Assembly (NCBI RefSeq): GCF_001403635.1
Contig: NZ_LN879468.1
Location: 620,001 to 684,000 of the forward strand
DNA length: 64,000 nucleotides
Reading direction: 5' to 3'
Origin: Clostridium massiliamazoniense
GTDB lineage: Bacteria; Bacillota; Clostridia; Clostridiales; Clostridiaceae
Shown here piece after piece: positions 25,555-32,554 of the stretch; within the stretch, counting starts at the first letter, position 1; each line of letters starts with the position of its first letter. A model generated the notes under the pieces. It had not been told where the DNA came from. It saw only the letters and a list, made by a program, of their open reading frames with translations, and ran no database searches. The position numbers were made by a program, and so were the translations under genes.

Positions 25555-25821
25555 TTAATTATTGTCTTCAACTTTTTCCTTAACATCATTTAACTTTTTC
25601 TTACTTTCAGTACTATCATCTAAAAATCCCTTACATTCAGTAGTTGGATTATTTAAAATTCCAGCCATAACTAATATTGATAGAATAGCTGTTACTATTT
25701 GATCGTAATTCTCTGGCAATATATTTATATTGAATCCTTTTAAAACCATTGGAATTAAAGCTGCAATTGATATCCATAATCCATAATTTTTTAATCTATC
25801 TCTTATACTAAGTTTATTCAT
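25555..25821 (-). CDS. Solitary phage-type holin
   Basis: An 88-residue protein from ATG 25819-25821 (AAAGGAGATATATG upstream). It has the phi-LC3-type holin plan: basic N-terminus (MNKLSIRDRLKNYGLW), a first membrane helix (ISIAALIPMVLKG), a second hydrophobic helix (IVTAILSILVMAGI), then NNPTTECKGFLDDS and a charged tail. Holins make lesions in the cell membrane that let endolysins or other proteins out. No endolysin, terminase or other phage gene is nearby, so it is a chromosomal orphan. The family call is good; its role in this location is unknown. Confidence 0.85.
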   Translation of the reverse strand: MNKLSIRDRLKNYGLWISIAALIPMVLKGFNINILPENYDQIVTAILSILVMAGILNNPTTECKGFLDDSTESKKKLNDVKEKVEDNN

Positions 25822-25929
25822 TTCATATATCTCCTTTACCAAAAGATCTTCATATAATATTCTATTCTCTCTAAGAAACACATGTTCTTAATAGAACTTT
25901 ATTTAAAATCCAATCCTAGATAAAGAAAG

Positions 25930-26032
25930 ATTTATTCATCGAAACTTCAGTAAATTATCTAAGGAATACCTTCCACTTATCTCTAACTTATAAAACATTA
26001 TCATTATATGTATTAGTCATCATATAAATAAA
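25930..26032. repeat. Divergent copy of the dispersed intergenic repeat
   Basis: ACTTATCTCTAACTTATAAA ACATTATCATT resembles the second block (CTGTTTATCTC-TAACTTATAGAA-TATTACA) of the other copies. It lies between the holin gene and the M18 terminator. Confidence 0.35.
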
Positions 26033-26070
26033 TGGGATCTTTATAGAAATAATATCTATAAAAATCCCAA
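26033..26070 (-). terminator. Terminator after the M18 aminopeptidase gene
   Basis: TGGGATTTTTATAGAT pairs with the complement of TGGGATCTTTATAGA across a short loop; the minus strand continues TTTATTTATAT. Confidence 0.75.
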
Positions 26071-26093
26071 AATCAAATTATCCTCTTTGATTC

Positions 26094-27494
26094 TTAAGCT
26101 TGTTCAAAGAATACCTTATAACATTTTTTAGTTTCATATATATCTATTTTAGATGCAACTTCCCATGGTGCATGCATATTTTGAAGTGCGACTCCACAAT
26201 CTATAACTTCCATGTTATACTGAGCTAAAATATATGCAATTGTTCCACCGCCTCCTTGGTCTACTTTTCCAAGTTCAGATGTTTGCCAATGAACACCATT
26301 AGTATCCATTAAGTTTCTTAAATATGCAACATATTCCGCATTAGCATCATTACAACCTGATTTTCCTCTTGCTCCTGTATATTTGCTGAATACAACACCT
26401 TGTCCAAAGTAAGCACAGTTATTCTTTTCTACTACTGATGGATAATTAGGATCATAAGCAACAGTTACATCAGCTGATAACATTTTAGAATTTTGTAATG
26501 CTCTTCTAACTTTTAATTCTGAATACTCTCCCATTCTATCCATTATTTCACCAATAGCATTTTCGAAAAACCTTGAATGCATACCAGTTGCACCAACACT
26601 GCCTATTTCTTCTTTATCCACAAATAATCCAGCTATTGTTTTTATTGGATTTTCTACTTCTAATGCTGCCTCAAAAGAAGTATATGCACAAATTCTATCA
26701 TCATGTCCATAACCCATAATCATACTTCTATCAAGTCCTAAGTCTCTTGCTTCCCCAGCTGGAACAATCTCTAATTCTGCTGATACAAAATCCTCTTCTG
26801 ATATACCATATTTTTCATTTAATATTGTTAATATATTTAACTTCACTTTTTCTTTTTCTTCTGATTCTTCTAAAGTTGGAAAACTTCCTGCTAAAACATT
26901 TAAGTCTTCACCTTCTATAACTTTAGCTGCTGTCTTAGTTAATTGGTCAGCAGATAAGTGAATTAAAAGATCTGAAATTCCTAATACTGGATCATTTTTA
27001 TCTTCACCTATAGCAACTTCTACTTTTGTTCCATCTTTCTTTACAATTACTCCATGTAAAGCTAATGGTATAGTAACCCATTGATATTTTTTTACTCCAC
27101 CATAGTAATGAGTATCAAATAAAACTAATCCATTATCCTCATATATTGGATTTTGTTTTAAATCTATTCTTGGAGCATCAACGTGTGAACCTATTATTCT
27201 TAAACCATCTTCTAAGTCATCTGTTCCTATATTAAATATAGCCAAACTCTTTCCTTTGTTATTAACATAGACTTTATCTCCAGCTTTTAATGTTTCCTTA
27301 TTTTTTATAACTTGTTCTAAATTTTTATAACCTTTAGCTTCTGCTTCTTTAATAAAAACATTTATACTTTCTCTTTCTGTTTTAGCCACTGATAAGAATT
27401 TTCTATATCTTTCTCCTAAATCAAAAACATCTGTTCTTTCACTATCAGAATAATTTTTCCAAATATCCTTTTTTTCTCTAGTTAAACTTTTCAC
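26094..27494 (-). CDS. M18 family zinc aminopeptidase
   Basis: A 466-residue dinuclear zinc aminopeptidase of the aspartyl-aminopeptidase family: IIGSHVDAPRIDLKQNP (first His-x-Asp metal pair), LFVDKEEIGSVGATGMHS with the catalytic Glu pair, GYGHDDRICAYTSFEA, SADVTVAYDPNYP, and LQNMHAPWEVASKIDIY with the last metal His. It trims N-terminal residues of peptides in the cytosol. The start is GTG 27492-27494 behind GGAGGAGAG. It follows hprK by about 50 bases. Confidence 0.9.
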   Translation of the reverse strand: MKSLTREKKDIWKNYSDSERTDVFDLGERYRKFLSVAKTERESINVFIKEAEAKGYKNLEQVIKNKETLKAGDKVYVNNKGKSLAIFNIGTDDLEDGLRIIGSHVDAPRIDLKQNPIYEDNGLVLFDTHYYGGVKKYQWVTIPLALHGVIVKKDGTKVEVAIGEDKNDPVLGISDLLIHLSADQLTKTAAKVIEGEDLNVLAGSFPTLEESEEKEKVKLNILTILNEKYGISEEDFVSAELEIVPAGEARDLGLDRSMIMGYGHDDRICAYTSFEAALEVENPIKTIAGLFVDKEEIGSVGATGMHSRFFENAIGEIMDRMGEYSELKVRRALQNSKMLSADVTVAYDPNYPSVVEKNNCAYFGQGVVFSKYTGARGKSGCNDANAEYVAYLRNLMDTNGVHWQTSELGKVDQGGGGTIAYILAQYNMEVIDCGVALQNMHAPWEVASKIDIYETKKCYKVFFEQA

Positions 27495-27543
27495 TTCAAT
27501 CTCTCCTCCATATTAATTAACCAAATATATATTAACACATTCT

Positions 27544-28461
27544 TTAATTAAATTCTTCTCTTGATTCAATCATCCTTTTTTCTATTATATCTACAGGATT
27601 TGTATTTGACATTAAATTATATCTATAGTTAGCTGCTGCTGCTTCTATTATTACAGCTATATTTCTTCCTGGTCTTATTGGGACTCTAAGTTTCTTTAAT
27701 TTCACACCAAGTATTTCCTCATAATTATCAATAATTCCTAGTCTGTCGTAATCACCATCATCCTTCCAATGTTCAAAATGAATCATTATTTTTATATCTT
27801 TTGATGGCAATATAGAACTTAATCCGTATAACGCAGAAACATCTATTATTCCCATCCCTCTTACCTCAAGCATTCCAAAAGTAACATAAGGTGATGTTCC
27901 TATAAGTTCTCCATCTATTTCTTTTATATCTACAGCATCATCTGTTACTAATCTATGTCCTCTTTTTATAAGCTCTAGAGCTGTTTCACTTTTTCCAATT
28001 CCGCTTTCTCCAGTTATAAGCATTCCTATACCATAAACATCTACTAACACTCCATGTAATCTTGTTTCTGGTGCCATTTTATCTGATAAATAAAGTGTTA
28101 ACTTACTTATAAATTTAGTAGTTATTATTTCAGTTCTAAGTATCCATGTATTATTTTTTCTAGCTACTTCTAACATATCTTCATGAACTTCTAAACCTCT
28201 AGTTATTATCAAGCAAGAAATATCAAAAGAAAAAAACTTATTTATTCTTTTTCTTCTTAAATCTGGAGCCATATCATTAATAAAGCTCCATTCAGCCTTA
28301 CCTATTACTTGAATTCTCTCTGGAGTAAAATAATTATAAAATCCAGCTAATTGAAGCCCCGGTCTATTTATATCCTGAACATTTATAGGAATATTTGAAT
28401 CCCCTTGTTGGATTATTTCTAAGTTAAAGTCTTTTATAAGCCTTTCTACTGTTACTCCCAC
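27544..28461 (-). CDS. hprK: HPr kinase/phosphorylase
   Basis: The 305-residue protein has the HprK N-terminal domain and a C-terminal kinase domain with the P-loop ITGESGIGKSETALELIKRGH near residue 155, LVTDDAVDI, the HPrK signature GMLEVRGMGIIDVSALYG near residue 205, and VPIRPGRNIAVIIEAAA. It phosphorylates and dephosphorylates Ser-46 of HPr and so links sugar uptake to carbon catabolite control. Start GTG 28459-28461. It is preceded closely by a DUF896-type gene. Confidence 0.96.
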   Translation of the reverse strand: MGVTVERLIKDFNLEIIQQGDSNIPINVQDINRPGLQLAGFYNYFTPERIQVIGKAEWSFINDMAPDLRRKRINKFFSFDISCLIITRGLEVHEDMLEVARKNNTWILRTEIITTKFISKLTLYLSDKMAPETRLHGVLVDVYGIGMLITGESGIGKSETALELIKRGHRLVTDDAVDIKEIDGELIGTSPYVTFGMLEVRGMGIIDVSALYGLSSILPSKDIKIMIHFEHWKDDGDYDRLGIIDNYEEILGVKLKKLRVPIRPGRNIAVIIEAAAANYRYNLMSNTNPVDIIEKRMIESREEFN

Positions 28462-28480
28462 TCTACATCACCCTTTAATA

Positions 28481-28654
28481 CTATTTTTTTGTTGGTCTTA
28501 TCCCCTCTAACTGACTTCTTAAATTATTTTTAAATCTATTTATATATTCTTTTCTTAAAACTTGTTGTTCTTCTTTTTCTTCTTCTGTCAATCCACAATC
28601 CTTACTTTTTCTAGATAATTGATTTATTCTTTCTATTAATTTATTTTCATCCAT
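28481..28654 (-). CDS. DUF896 (YnzC-like) small protein
   Basis: A 57-residue protein, MDENKLIERINQLSRKSKD..., with the DUF896 pattern: KLIERINQLSRKSK, GLTEEEKEEQQVLRKEYIN, NNLRSQLEGI. The family is helical hairpin-like, widespread in Firmicutes and of unknown function (Bacillus YnzC is LexA-regulated). Start ATG 28652-28654 behind AAAAGGAG. It ends 19 bases before hprK. Confidence 0.88.
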   Translation of the reverse strand: MDENKLIERINQLSRKSKDCGLTEEEKEEQQVLRKEYINRFKNNLRSQLEGIRPTKK

Positions 28655-28695
28655 TATTTTTCTCCTTTTGTTTACAATTAATATTTATATATTCT

Positions 28696-28725
28696 ATTTT
28701 ACATTACTTTATAGTTTTTTATCAA
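28696..28725 (-). promoter_or_regulatory. Possible promoter for the DUF896-hprK-aminopeptidase genes
   Basis: Minus strand TTGATA (28720-28725), 18-base spacer, TAAAAT (28696-28701), about 40 bases before the DUF896 start codon. Confidence 0.45.
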
Positions 28726-28878
28726 CAAAAAAACGTTTGATAATATTCTACATAATATTCTATGCAATTGCTAATTTTGTTATAATTAATATACTTATAT
28801 CTATACCAATGCTACATCCTTATTATATTTATTGTCTTTATTTGTTTTATATTGGCTAATTTTTGATGTTTTTTATAT

Positions 28879-28907
28879 TTTACATTTTCTACCTTTTGTT
28901 ATATAAT
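28879..28907 (+). promoter_or_regulatory. Probable promoter of the Spo0E-like gene
   Basis: TTTACA at 28879-28884 and TATAAT at 28902-28907 with a 17-base spacer, 65 bases before the start codon. Confidence 0.5.
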
Positions 28908-28972
28908 ATTACCATATTCGATAGATAATTTTAATAGTATTTGTCTAATTAATGTTATTTTGGAGGTAAAAA

Positions 28973-29185
28973 ATGACAATAAAAAGTTTAAGAAAAAAAA
29001 TAGCTAGACGTCAAAAGTTATTATATATTCTTTTAATTTTTTTAAAAAGAACAAACCCATTAGTTGTAAGCTTAAGTCAAAATTTAGATAAATTTATTGT
29101 AAAAGAACAAAAATACTTAAGCAGAAAAAGAAATTTAAAACAATCCCAAAACCCACAAGTTACTAAACTTAAAAAGGTCTCTTAA
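28973..29185 (+). CDS. Spo0E-like aspartyl-phosphate phosphatase
   Basis: A 70-residue protein with the Spo0E pattern: an N-terminal helix (IKSLRKKIARRQKLLYILL), then VVSLSQNLDKFIVKEQKYL, which contains the SxxxD signature (SQNLD) needed to attack phosphorylated Spo0A in characterised members. The family delays entry into sporulation by removing phosphate from Spo0A. The first helix is more hydrophobic and basic than usual and the C-terminus is highly basic. Start ATG 28973 with TTGGAGGT. Confidence 0.82.
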   Translation: MTIKSLRKKIARRQKLLYILLIFLKRTNPLVVSLSQNLDKFIVKEQKYLSRKRNLKQSQNPQVTKLKKVS

Positions 29186-29274
29186 TACTTCCTCTTTCTT
29201 TTAAAAAGCTATTATATGTTCAATCCACATAAAAAACTCTAACCTTTCTTCTACAACATTTACTAAAATTTACA

Positions 29275-29310
29275 TCCCCTTTGTCCAAATTTATAATTGG
29301 ACAAAGGGGA
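29275..29310. terminator. Perfect 14-bp hairpin between Spo0E-like gene and lgt
   Basis: TCCCCTTTGTCCAA-ATTTATAA-TTGGACAAAGGGGA. It lies between convergent genes, where a terminator is expected, but neither side has a real T run, so its function is less sure than its structure. Confidence 0.6.
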
Positions 29311-29354
29311 ATTACTTAACATATTTAATACTAAGCTTTCTTTAGATATTAAAC

Positions 29355-30143
29355 TTAATTATTTATATATTTACCTTTCCTATTTTTTTTCTTTACTATA
29401 CAGATTAATAAAATTATAGACATTAATATTATTAATAAACTTATTAATTGAGCCATTCTCATCCCTAAGAAATATAAGCTATCTGTTCTAAGTCCCTCAA
29501 TAAAAAACCTCCCTAGAGAATATAATATTCCATAAGCAGCTAATACAATTCCATTATACTCCTTACTAAATTTATATAATATAAATAATAAGACTATTCC
29601 TATAGCAAAATCCCAAATACTCTCATATAAAAATGTAGGATGATAATAAACTCCATTTATATTCATACCACTTTCTATAAACTTAGGAAATTTACTTATA
29701 AAATCTACACTTACAATTCCTCCATGAGCTTCTTGATTGAAGAAATTTCCCCATCTTCCTATTCCTTGAGCTATTATTAAAGAAGGCATTGCTAAATCAG
29801 CATACTTAAGAAAATTTATATTTTTTTTCTTACAATATATAATAGATGCACAAATTCCTCCTATTAAAGCTCCATGTATTGCTATTCCACCATTTCTAAT
29901 ATTTAATATACTTACTAAATTCCCCTTATAATTATCAAATTCAAAGATTACATAGTATAACCTAGCTCCTATTATAGCAAAAGGAAATGCTATTAAAAAT
30001 ATATTTAAAATACTATCAAAATCTAATTTTAATTTTTTAGAATTAACATATGCTATGGTCAAAGCTACCCATATTCCTATGGCAATTATTATACCATACC
30101 ATCTTATATCCAAGCCTAAAAAGTTAAATGCAATTGGATCCAT
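29355..30143 (-). CDS. lgt: Prolipoprotein diacylglyceryl transferase
   Basis: A 262-residue membrane enzyme with about seven helices. The Lgt motifs are IRWYGIIIAIG, ARLYYVIFEFD, GGIAIHGALIGG with the essential His, and GRWGNFFNQEAHGG, the family signature, near residue 135; LGRFFIEGLRTDSL closes the protein. It transfers diacylglyceryl from phosphatidylglycerol to the lipobox Cys of prelipoproteins. The start is ATG 30141-30143 (AAAGGGGG); a 17-codon upstream extension lacks a ribosome binding site. Confidence 0.96.
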   Translation of the reverse strand: MDPIAFNFLGLDIRWYGIIIAIGIWVALTIAYVNSKKLKLDFDSILNIFLIAFPFAIIGARLYYVIFEFDNYKGNLVSILNIRNGGIAIHGALIGGICASIIYCKKKNINFLKYADLAMPSLIIAQGIGRWGNFFNQEAHGGIVSVDFISKFPKFIESGMNINGVYYHPTFLYESIWDFAIGIVLLFILYKFSKEYNGIVLAAYGILYSLGRFFIEGLRTDSLYFLGMRMAQLISLLIILMSIILLICIVKKKNRKGKYINN

Positions 30144-30301
30144 ATAATTCCCCCTTTTATATTTTATTTGTACAAATACTTTTCTCTTTACCACTAATTA
30201 ATTTTTTTCTCTATATCTAAATATACAACTATTATTAAAAGATACTAAAGATAAAAATACAGAGTGTTTTATTAAAATTATAACAGTTCATAAATGAAAT
30301 A

Positions 30302-30333
30302 ATTTTAAAATTAAGTAAACTTAATTTTAAAAT
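30302..30333. repeat. Perfect inverted repeat, 15-bp arms
   Basis: ATTTTAAAATTAAGT-AA-ACTTAATTTTAAAAT. It lies between lgt and the Asn/Met-rich gene. The stem is all A/T except one G-C pair per arm. Confidence 0.7.
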
Positions 30334-30355
30334 ACTAAAAAGCTTCAATATAATA

Positions 30356-30392
30356 AGAAGGAACCACTTTTATAGTAGTTCCTTGTATTTTT
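30356..30392 (-). terminator. Terminator after the Asn/Met-rich gene
   Basis: AAGGAACTAC pairs with GTGGTTCCTT on the minus strand and is followed by CTTATTATATT; on the plus strand the stem is followed by GTATTTTTT. Confidence 0.65.
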
Positions 30393-30394
30393 TC

Positions 30395-31015
30395 TTAATA
30401 TTTTATTTCTCCAGCTTTGTACATTTCTATAACCTTATCAATAAACTTAACTTTTTCATCATCAACTAATCTTCTTACTGATAATAACATTTCTATATTT
30501 TCATCAGAACTTCCTTTAATATCTTCATGTTTTTTCTGTTCTTTATTTGTATTTGTATTATTCATACTATTTATATTATTCATATTATTATGCATATTAT
30601 TATTCATATTGCTATGCATATTATTCATGTTATTCATATTATTATTGTGTGTTTGTCTATTATTCATATTGCTTAACATAGACATCATAGCTGCTATATT
30701 TCCCGGCATACCTCCTGCCATATTTCCTGCTAGATTTGCCATCGGATTGCCCATAGGATTAGCCATAGGATTATTCATTCCATTTCTATTAGCAGCTGGA
30801 TTATTCTGCATTCCTCCAAGCAATTGCCCTAACATATTTATATCAAACCCATCTCTATTCATTGATGTCATAAGCGTAGATAATTTATTCATATCCATAT
30901 TATTTAAGCCTAACATTTCTAGCATTTGTGGATTAATACCCCCAAAGGAGTTATTTCTATTATTCATTGGTTGCATATAGTCATCATCTCTAGTTCTATG
31001 TCTTCTTTTTGACAT
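30395..31015 (-). CDS. Asn/Met-rich low-complexity protein
   Basis: The 206-residue protein starts MSKRRHRTRDDDYMQPMNN. Residues about 20-75 hold LEMLGLNNMDMNKLSTLM and INMLGQLLGGMQNN; residues 80-155 are repeats rich in Asn, Met, Gly and Pro (NPMANPMGNPMAN, then NNMNNMHSN). The last 45 residues form a normal charged helix (NIEMLLSVRRLVDDEKVKFIDKVIEMYKAGEIKY). Its ATG has AGGGAGG. I do not know the function. The composition resembles clostridial spore-surface or coat-associated proteins, and the next gene upstream is a Gly/Cys-rich protein, but that is only a hint. The reverse-strand open frame is a shadow of the repeats. Confidence 0.65.
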   Translation of the reverse strand: MSKRRHRTRDDDYMQPMNNRNNSFGGINPQMLEMLGLNNMDMNKLSTLMTSMNRDGFDINMLGQLLGGMQNNPAANRNGMNNPMANPMGNPMANLAGNMAGGMPGNIAAMMSMLSNMNNRQTHNNNMNNMNNMHSNMNNNMHNNMNNINSMNNTNTNKEQKKHEDIKGSSDENIEMLLSVRRLVDDEKVKFIDKVIEMYKAGEIKY

Positions 31016-31053
31016 TCTAAAACCTCCCTTCTTTATTTTTTATGTATTTTATT

Positions 31054-31082
31054 ATATTTTTTTGGAGGGCAAAGCCCTCCAT
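31054..31082 (-). terminator. Terminator after the Gly/Cys-rich gene
   Basis: GGAGGGC-TTT-GCCCTCC on the minus strand followed by AAAAAAATATAAT; on the plus strand the stem is preceded by a long T run. It separates the two low-complexity genes. Confidence 0.65.
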
Positions 31083-31174
31083 CTTAACTACATTACAATA
31101 AATAATTTATATTTATACAAGATACAATAATGTGGTTATAAATAGTTATTCATAAAAAAACCTAATCTTATTTA

Positions 31175-31570
31175 TTAAAAGAATCCTCTATTTCCAAAAC
31201 CGCCATTTCCACAGCCGCCACATAGTAAGATTATTATAATTAACCACCAGCAATTTCCGCCACCCCAGTTGTCATTTCCTCCGCCACAGCAGCAATTACA
31301 GCAACAAGGACAACAATCGCAACAACATCTATCATGTTTTCTGCCTCTTCCTCTGCAACAACAACAGCATCTGCCGCCGCCCCAGTTTCCGCCGCCGCCC
31401 CAGTTTCCACCGAAGCCGTTACCACAGCCACCACAACATAATAATATTATTATTATTAGCCACCAGCATCCACCGTTTCCACCACAGTTATTTCCACAAC
31501 AACAGTTTTGTGGGAAGCATGCATTTGAACATCCACAGTTTTCATTATTTAATATTTCATTTAGTTCCAT
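31175..31570 (-). CDS. Gly/Cys-rich protein with two hydrophobic repeats
   Basis: A 131-residue protein with about 30% Gly and more than 25% Cys. It contains a block that occurs twice, GGCWWLIIIILLCCGGCGNG near residue 34 and GNCWWLIIIILLCGGCGNGG near residue 107. Between them are CCCCCRGRGRKHDRCCCD and CCPCCCNCCCGGG. A GGGGG ribosome binding site precedes ATG 31568-31570. The local DNA is much richer in G+C than its surroundings because of Gly and Cys codons. High-Cys, Gly-rich proteins of clostridia are usually annotated as chorion-like or spore-coat-like; the actual role is unknown. Short hydrophobic WWLIIIILL segments may insert in membrane or pack into an oxidised, disulfide-bonded layer. 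Confidence 0.65.
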   Translation of the reverse strand: MELNEILNNENCGCSNACFPQNCCCGNNCGGNGGCWWLIIIILLCCGGCGNGFGGNWGGGGNWGGGRCCCCCRGRGRKHDRCCCDCCPCCCNCCCGGGNDNWGGGNCWWLIIIILLCGGCGNGGFGNRGFF

Positions 31571-31940
31571 AACGAAACCCCCTGTTATTTAATTTTTATT
31601 TGTTTTATAGTATATATTATTCTAAAATTATACATTTGACACTATTTTTGGAATATTATATATTTTTTTTAATATAAATTACTAAGGGCCTATTAACAAA
31701 AATAGGCTAATCATTTTATAAATAATGATTGTATGGAACTAACCTATAAAAATAAATTTTACTTAGAAATAAAGACCTTTTAATTACTAATTTATCATAA
31801 ATCTTTTATCATATATTACTAATTAAAAATTAAAAATATTACAAAAGGGACTAAACCAAAGTTAGTCCCTTTTACTTATAATATACAATTAAAAATTTCA
31901 TCTAATACTTTTACAAAGTAAAATCTTTAACATTTATTAA
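31571..31940. other. Intergenic region upstream of the Gly/Cys-rich gene
   Basis: The 370-base gap contains the ysxC terminator (31843-31873) and a small hairpin CCTATT-AACAAAA-AATAGG (about 31687-31706). I see no gene. Confidence 0.5.
31841..31875 (-). terminator. Terminator of the tig-clpPX-lon-ysxC region
   Basis: AAAAGGGACTAA (31843-31854) pairs with TTAGTCCCTTTT (31862-31873); it follows ysxC on the minus strand. Confidence 0.8.
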
Positions 31941-32534
31941 TTATTCAAGTTCATTTATGTCCCCAAATAATTCATCTATAATCTGATCTTTTCCATTCTT
32001 ATTAAGAGATGAGAAAAATAATAATTTTTCTTCCTTAGGCATTCCTAATGTAGCCCTTATTAATTTTTCACTTTTTGCAACTTCATTATTTGAAATCTTA
32101 TCTCTCTTAGTTGCAACTACCTTACAATCATATCCGAAATGATTTATCCAGTTATACATTAGTACATCATCTGCTGTTGGCTTATGTCTACAATCAACTA
32201 ATAGAACTACTCTTTTTAAAGGTTCTCTTTCTGTTAGATAAGTTTCTATTACTTTTCCCCAACTTTCTTTCTCCTTTTTAGATACCTTAGCATATCCATA
32301 CCCTGGTAAATCAACTAAGAAAAATTCATTATTTAATAAAAAGAAATTTATTAATCTTGTTTTTCCTGGAGTTTGACTTACTCTAGCTAATTTTCTTCTA
32401 TTTGTTAATGCATTTATTATTGAAGACTTTCCTACATTTGATCTTCCAACAAATGCAACTTCTGCTGCTCCACCTTCTGGATACTGCGATTTTTTAACTG
32501 CTGATATAATAAATTCAGATGTATTTATTTTCAT
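31941..32534 (-). CDS. ysxC: Ribosome biogenesis GTPase YsxC/EngB
   Basis: A 197-residue TRAFAC GTPase with [19 protein letters not shown] (G1, near residue 28), [11 protein letters not shown] (G2), [13 protein letters not shown] (G3), [10 protein letters not shown] (G4) and FSSLNKNG (G5). It helps assemble the large ribosomal subunit. It lies 20 bases after lon, an arrangement found across Firmicutes, and its own terminator closes the group. Confidence 0.95.
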   Translation of the reverse strand: MKINTSEFIISAVKKSQYPEGGAAEVAFVGRSNVGKSSIINALTNRRKLARVSQTPGKTRLINFFLLNNEFFLVDLPGYGYAKVSKKEKESWGKVIETYLTEREPLKRVVLLVDCRHKPTADDVLMYNWINHFGYDCKVVATKRDKISNNEVAKSEKLIRATLGMPKEEKLLFFSSLNKNGKDQIIDELFGDINELE

Positions 32535-32554
32535 ATATATTTCTCTCCTATTAT

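Larger units (their letters stand above)
28655..28972. other. Intergenic region between divergent DUF896 and Spo0E-like genes
   Basis: The 318-base gap is strongly A/T-rich and holds the promoters of both flanking genes (listed separately). An open frame starting at 28668 has no ribosome binding site and a skewed Ile/Tyr/Phe composition, so I do not call it. Confidence 0.6.

Noticed and set aside
25875-25887. LexA-like site GAACATGTGTTTC upstream of the holin gene
   Set aside because: One half-site mismatches the clostridial consensus GAAC-N4-GTTC (GTTT instead); short motif in A/T-rich DNA, so chance occurrence is likely. Noted only because SOS-controlled holins are known.
28668-28859. 63-codon open frame in the DUF896/Spo0E gap
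   Set aside because: It begins with TTG without a ribosome binding site, has a biased Ile/Tyr/Phe make-up, and overlaps the likely promoters of both neighbours.
30540-30660. Repeated short CATTATTCAT-like units resembling a CRISPR or tandem repeat array
   Set aside because: They are codon-level repeats (Asn-Met) inside the open low-complexity protein gene, with irregular spacing and no unique spacers.
30417-30980. 187-codon Ile/Phe/Leu-rich frame opposite the Asn/Met-rich gene
   Set aside because: Caused by the repetitive composition of the real gene; no ribosome binding site.
31269-31592. Gln/Pro-rich open frame on the plus strand
   Set aside because: It is the mirror of the Gly/Cys-rich gene on the minus strand; that gene has a GGGGG ribosome binding site and a terminator, and this frame has neither.
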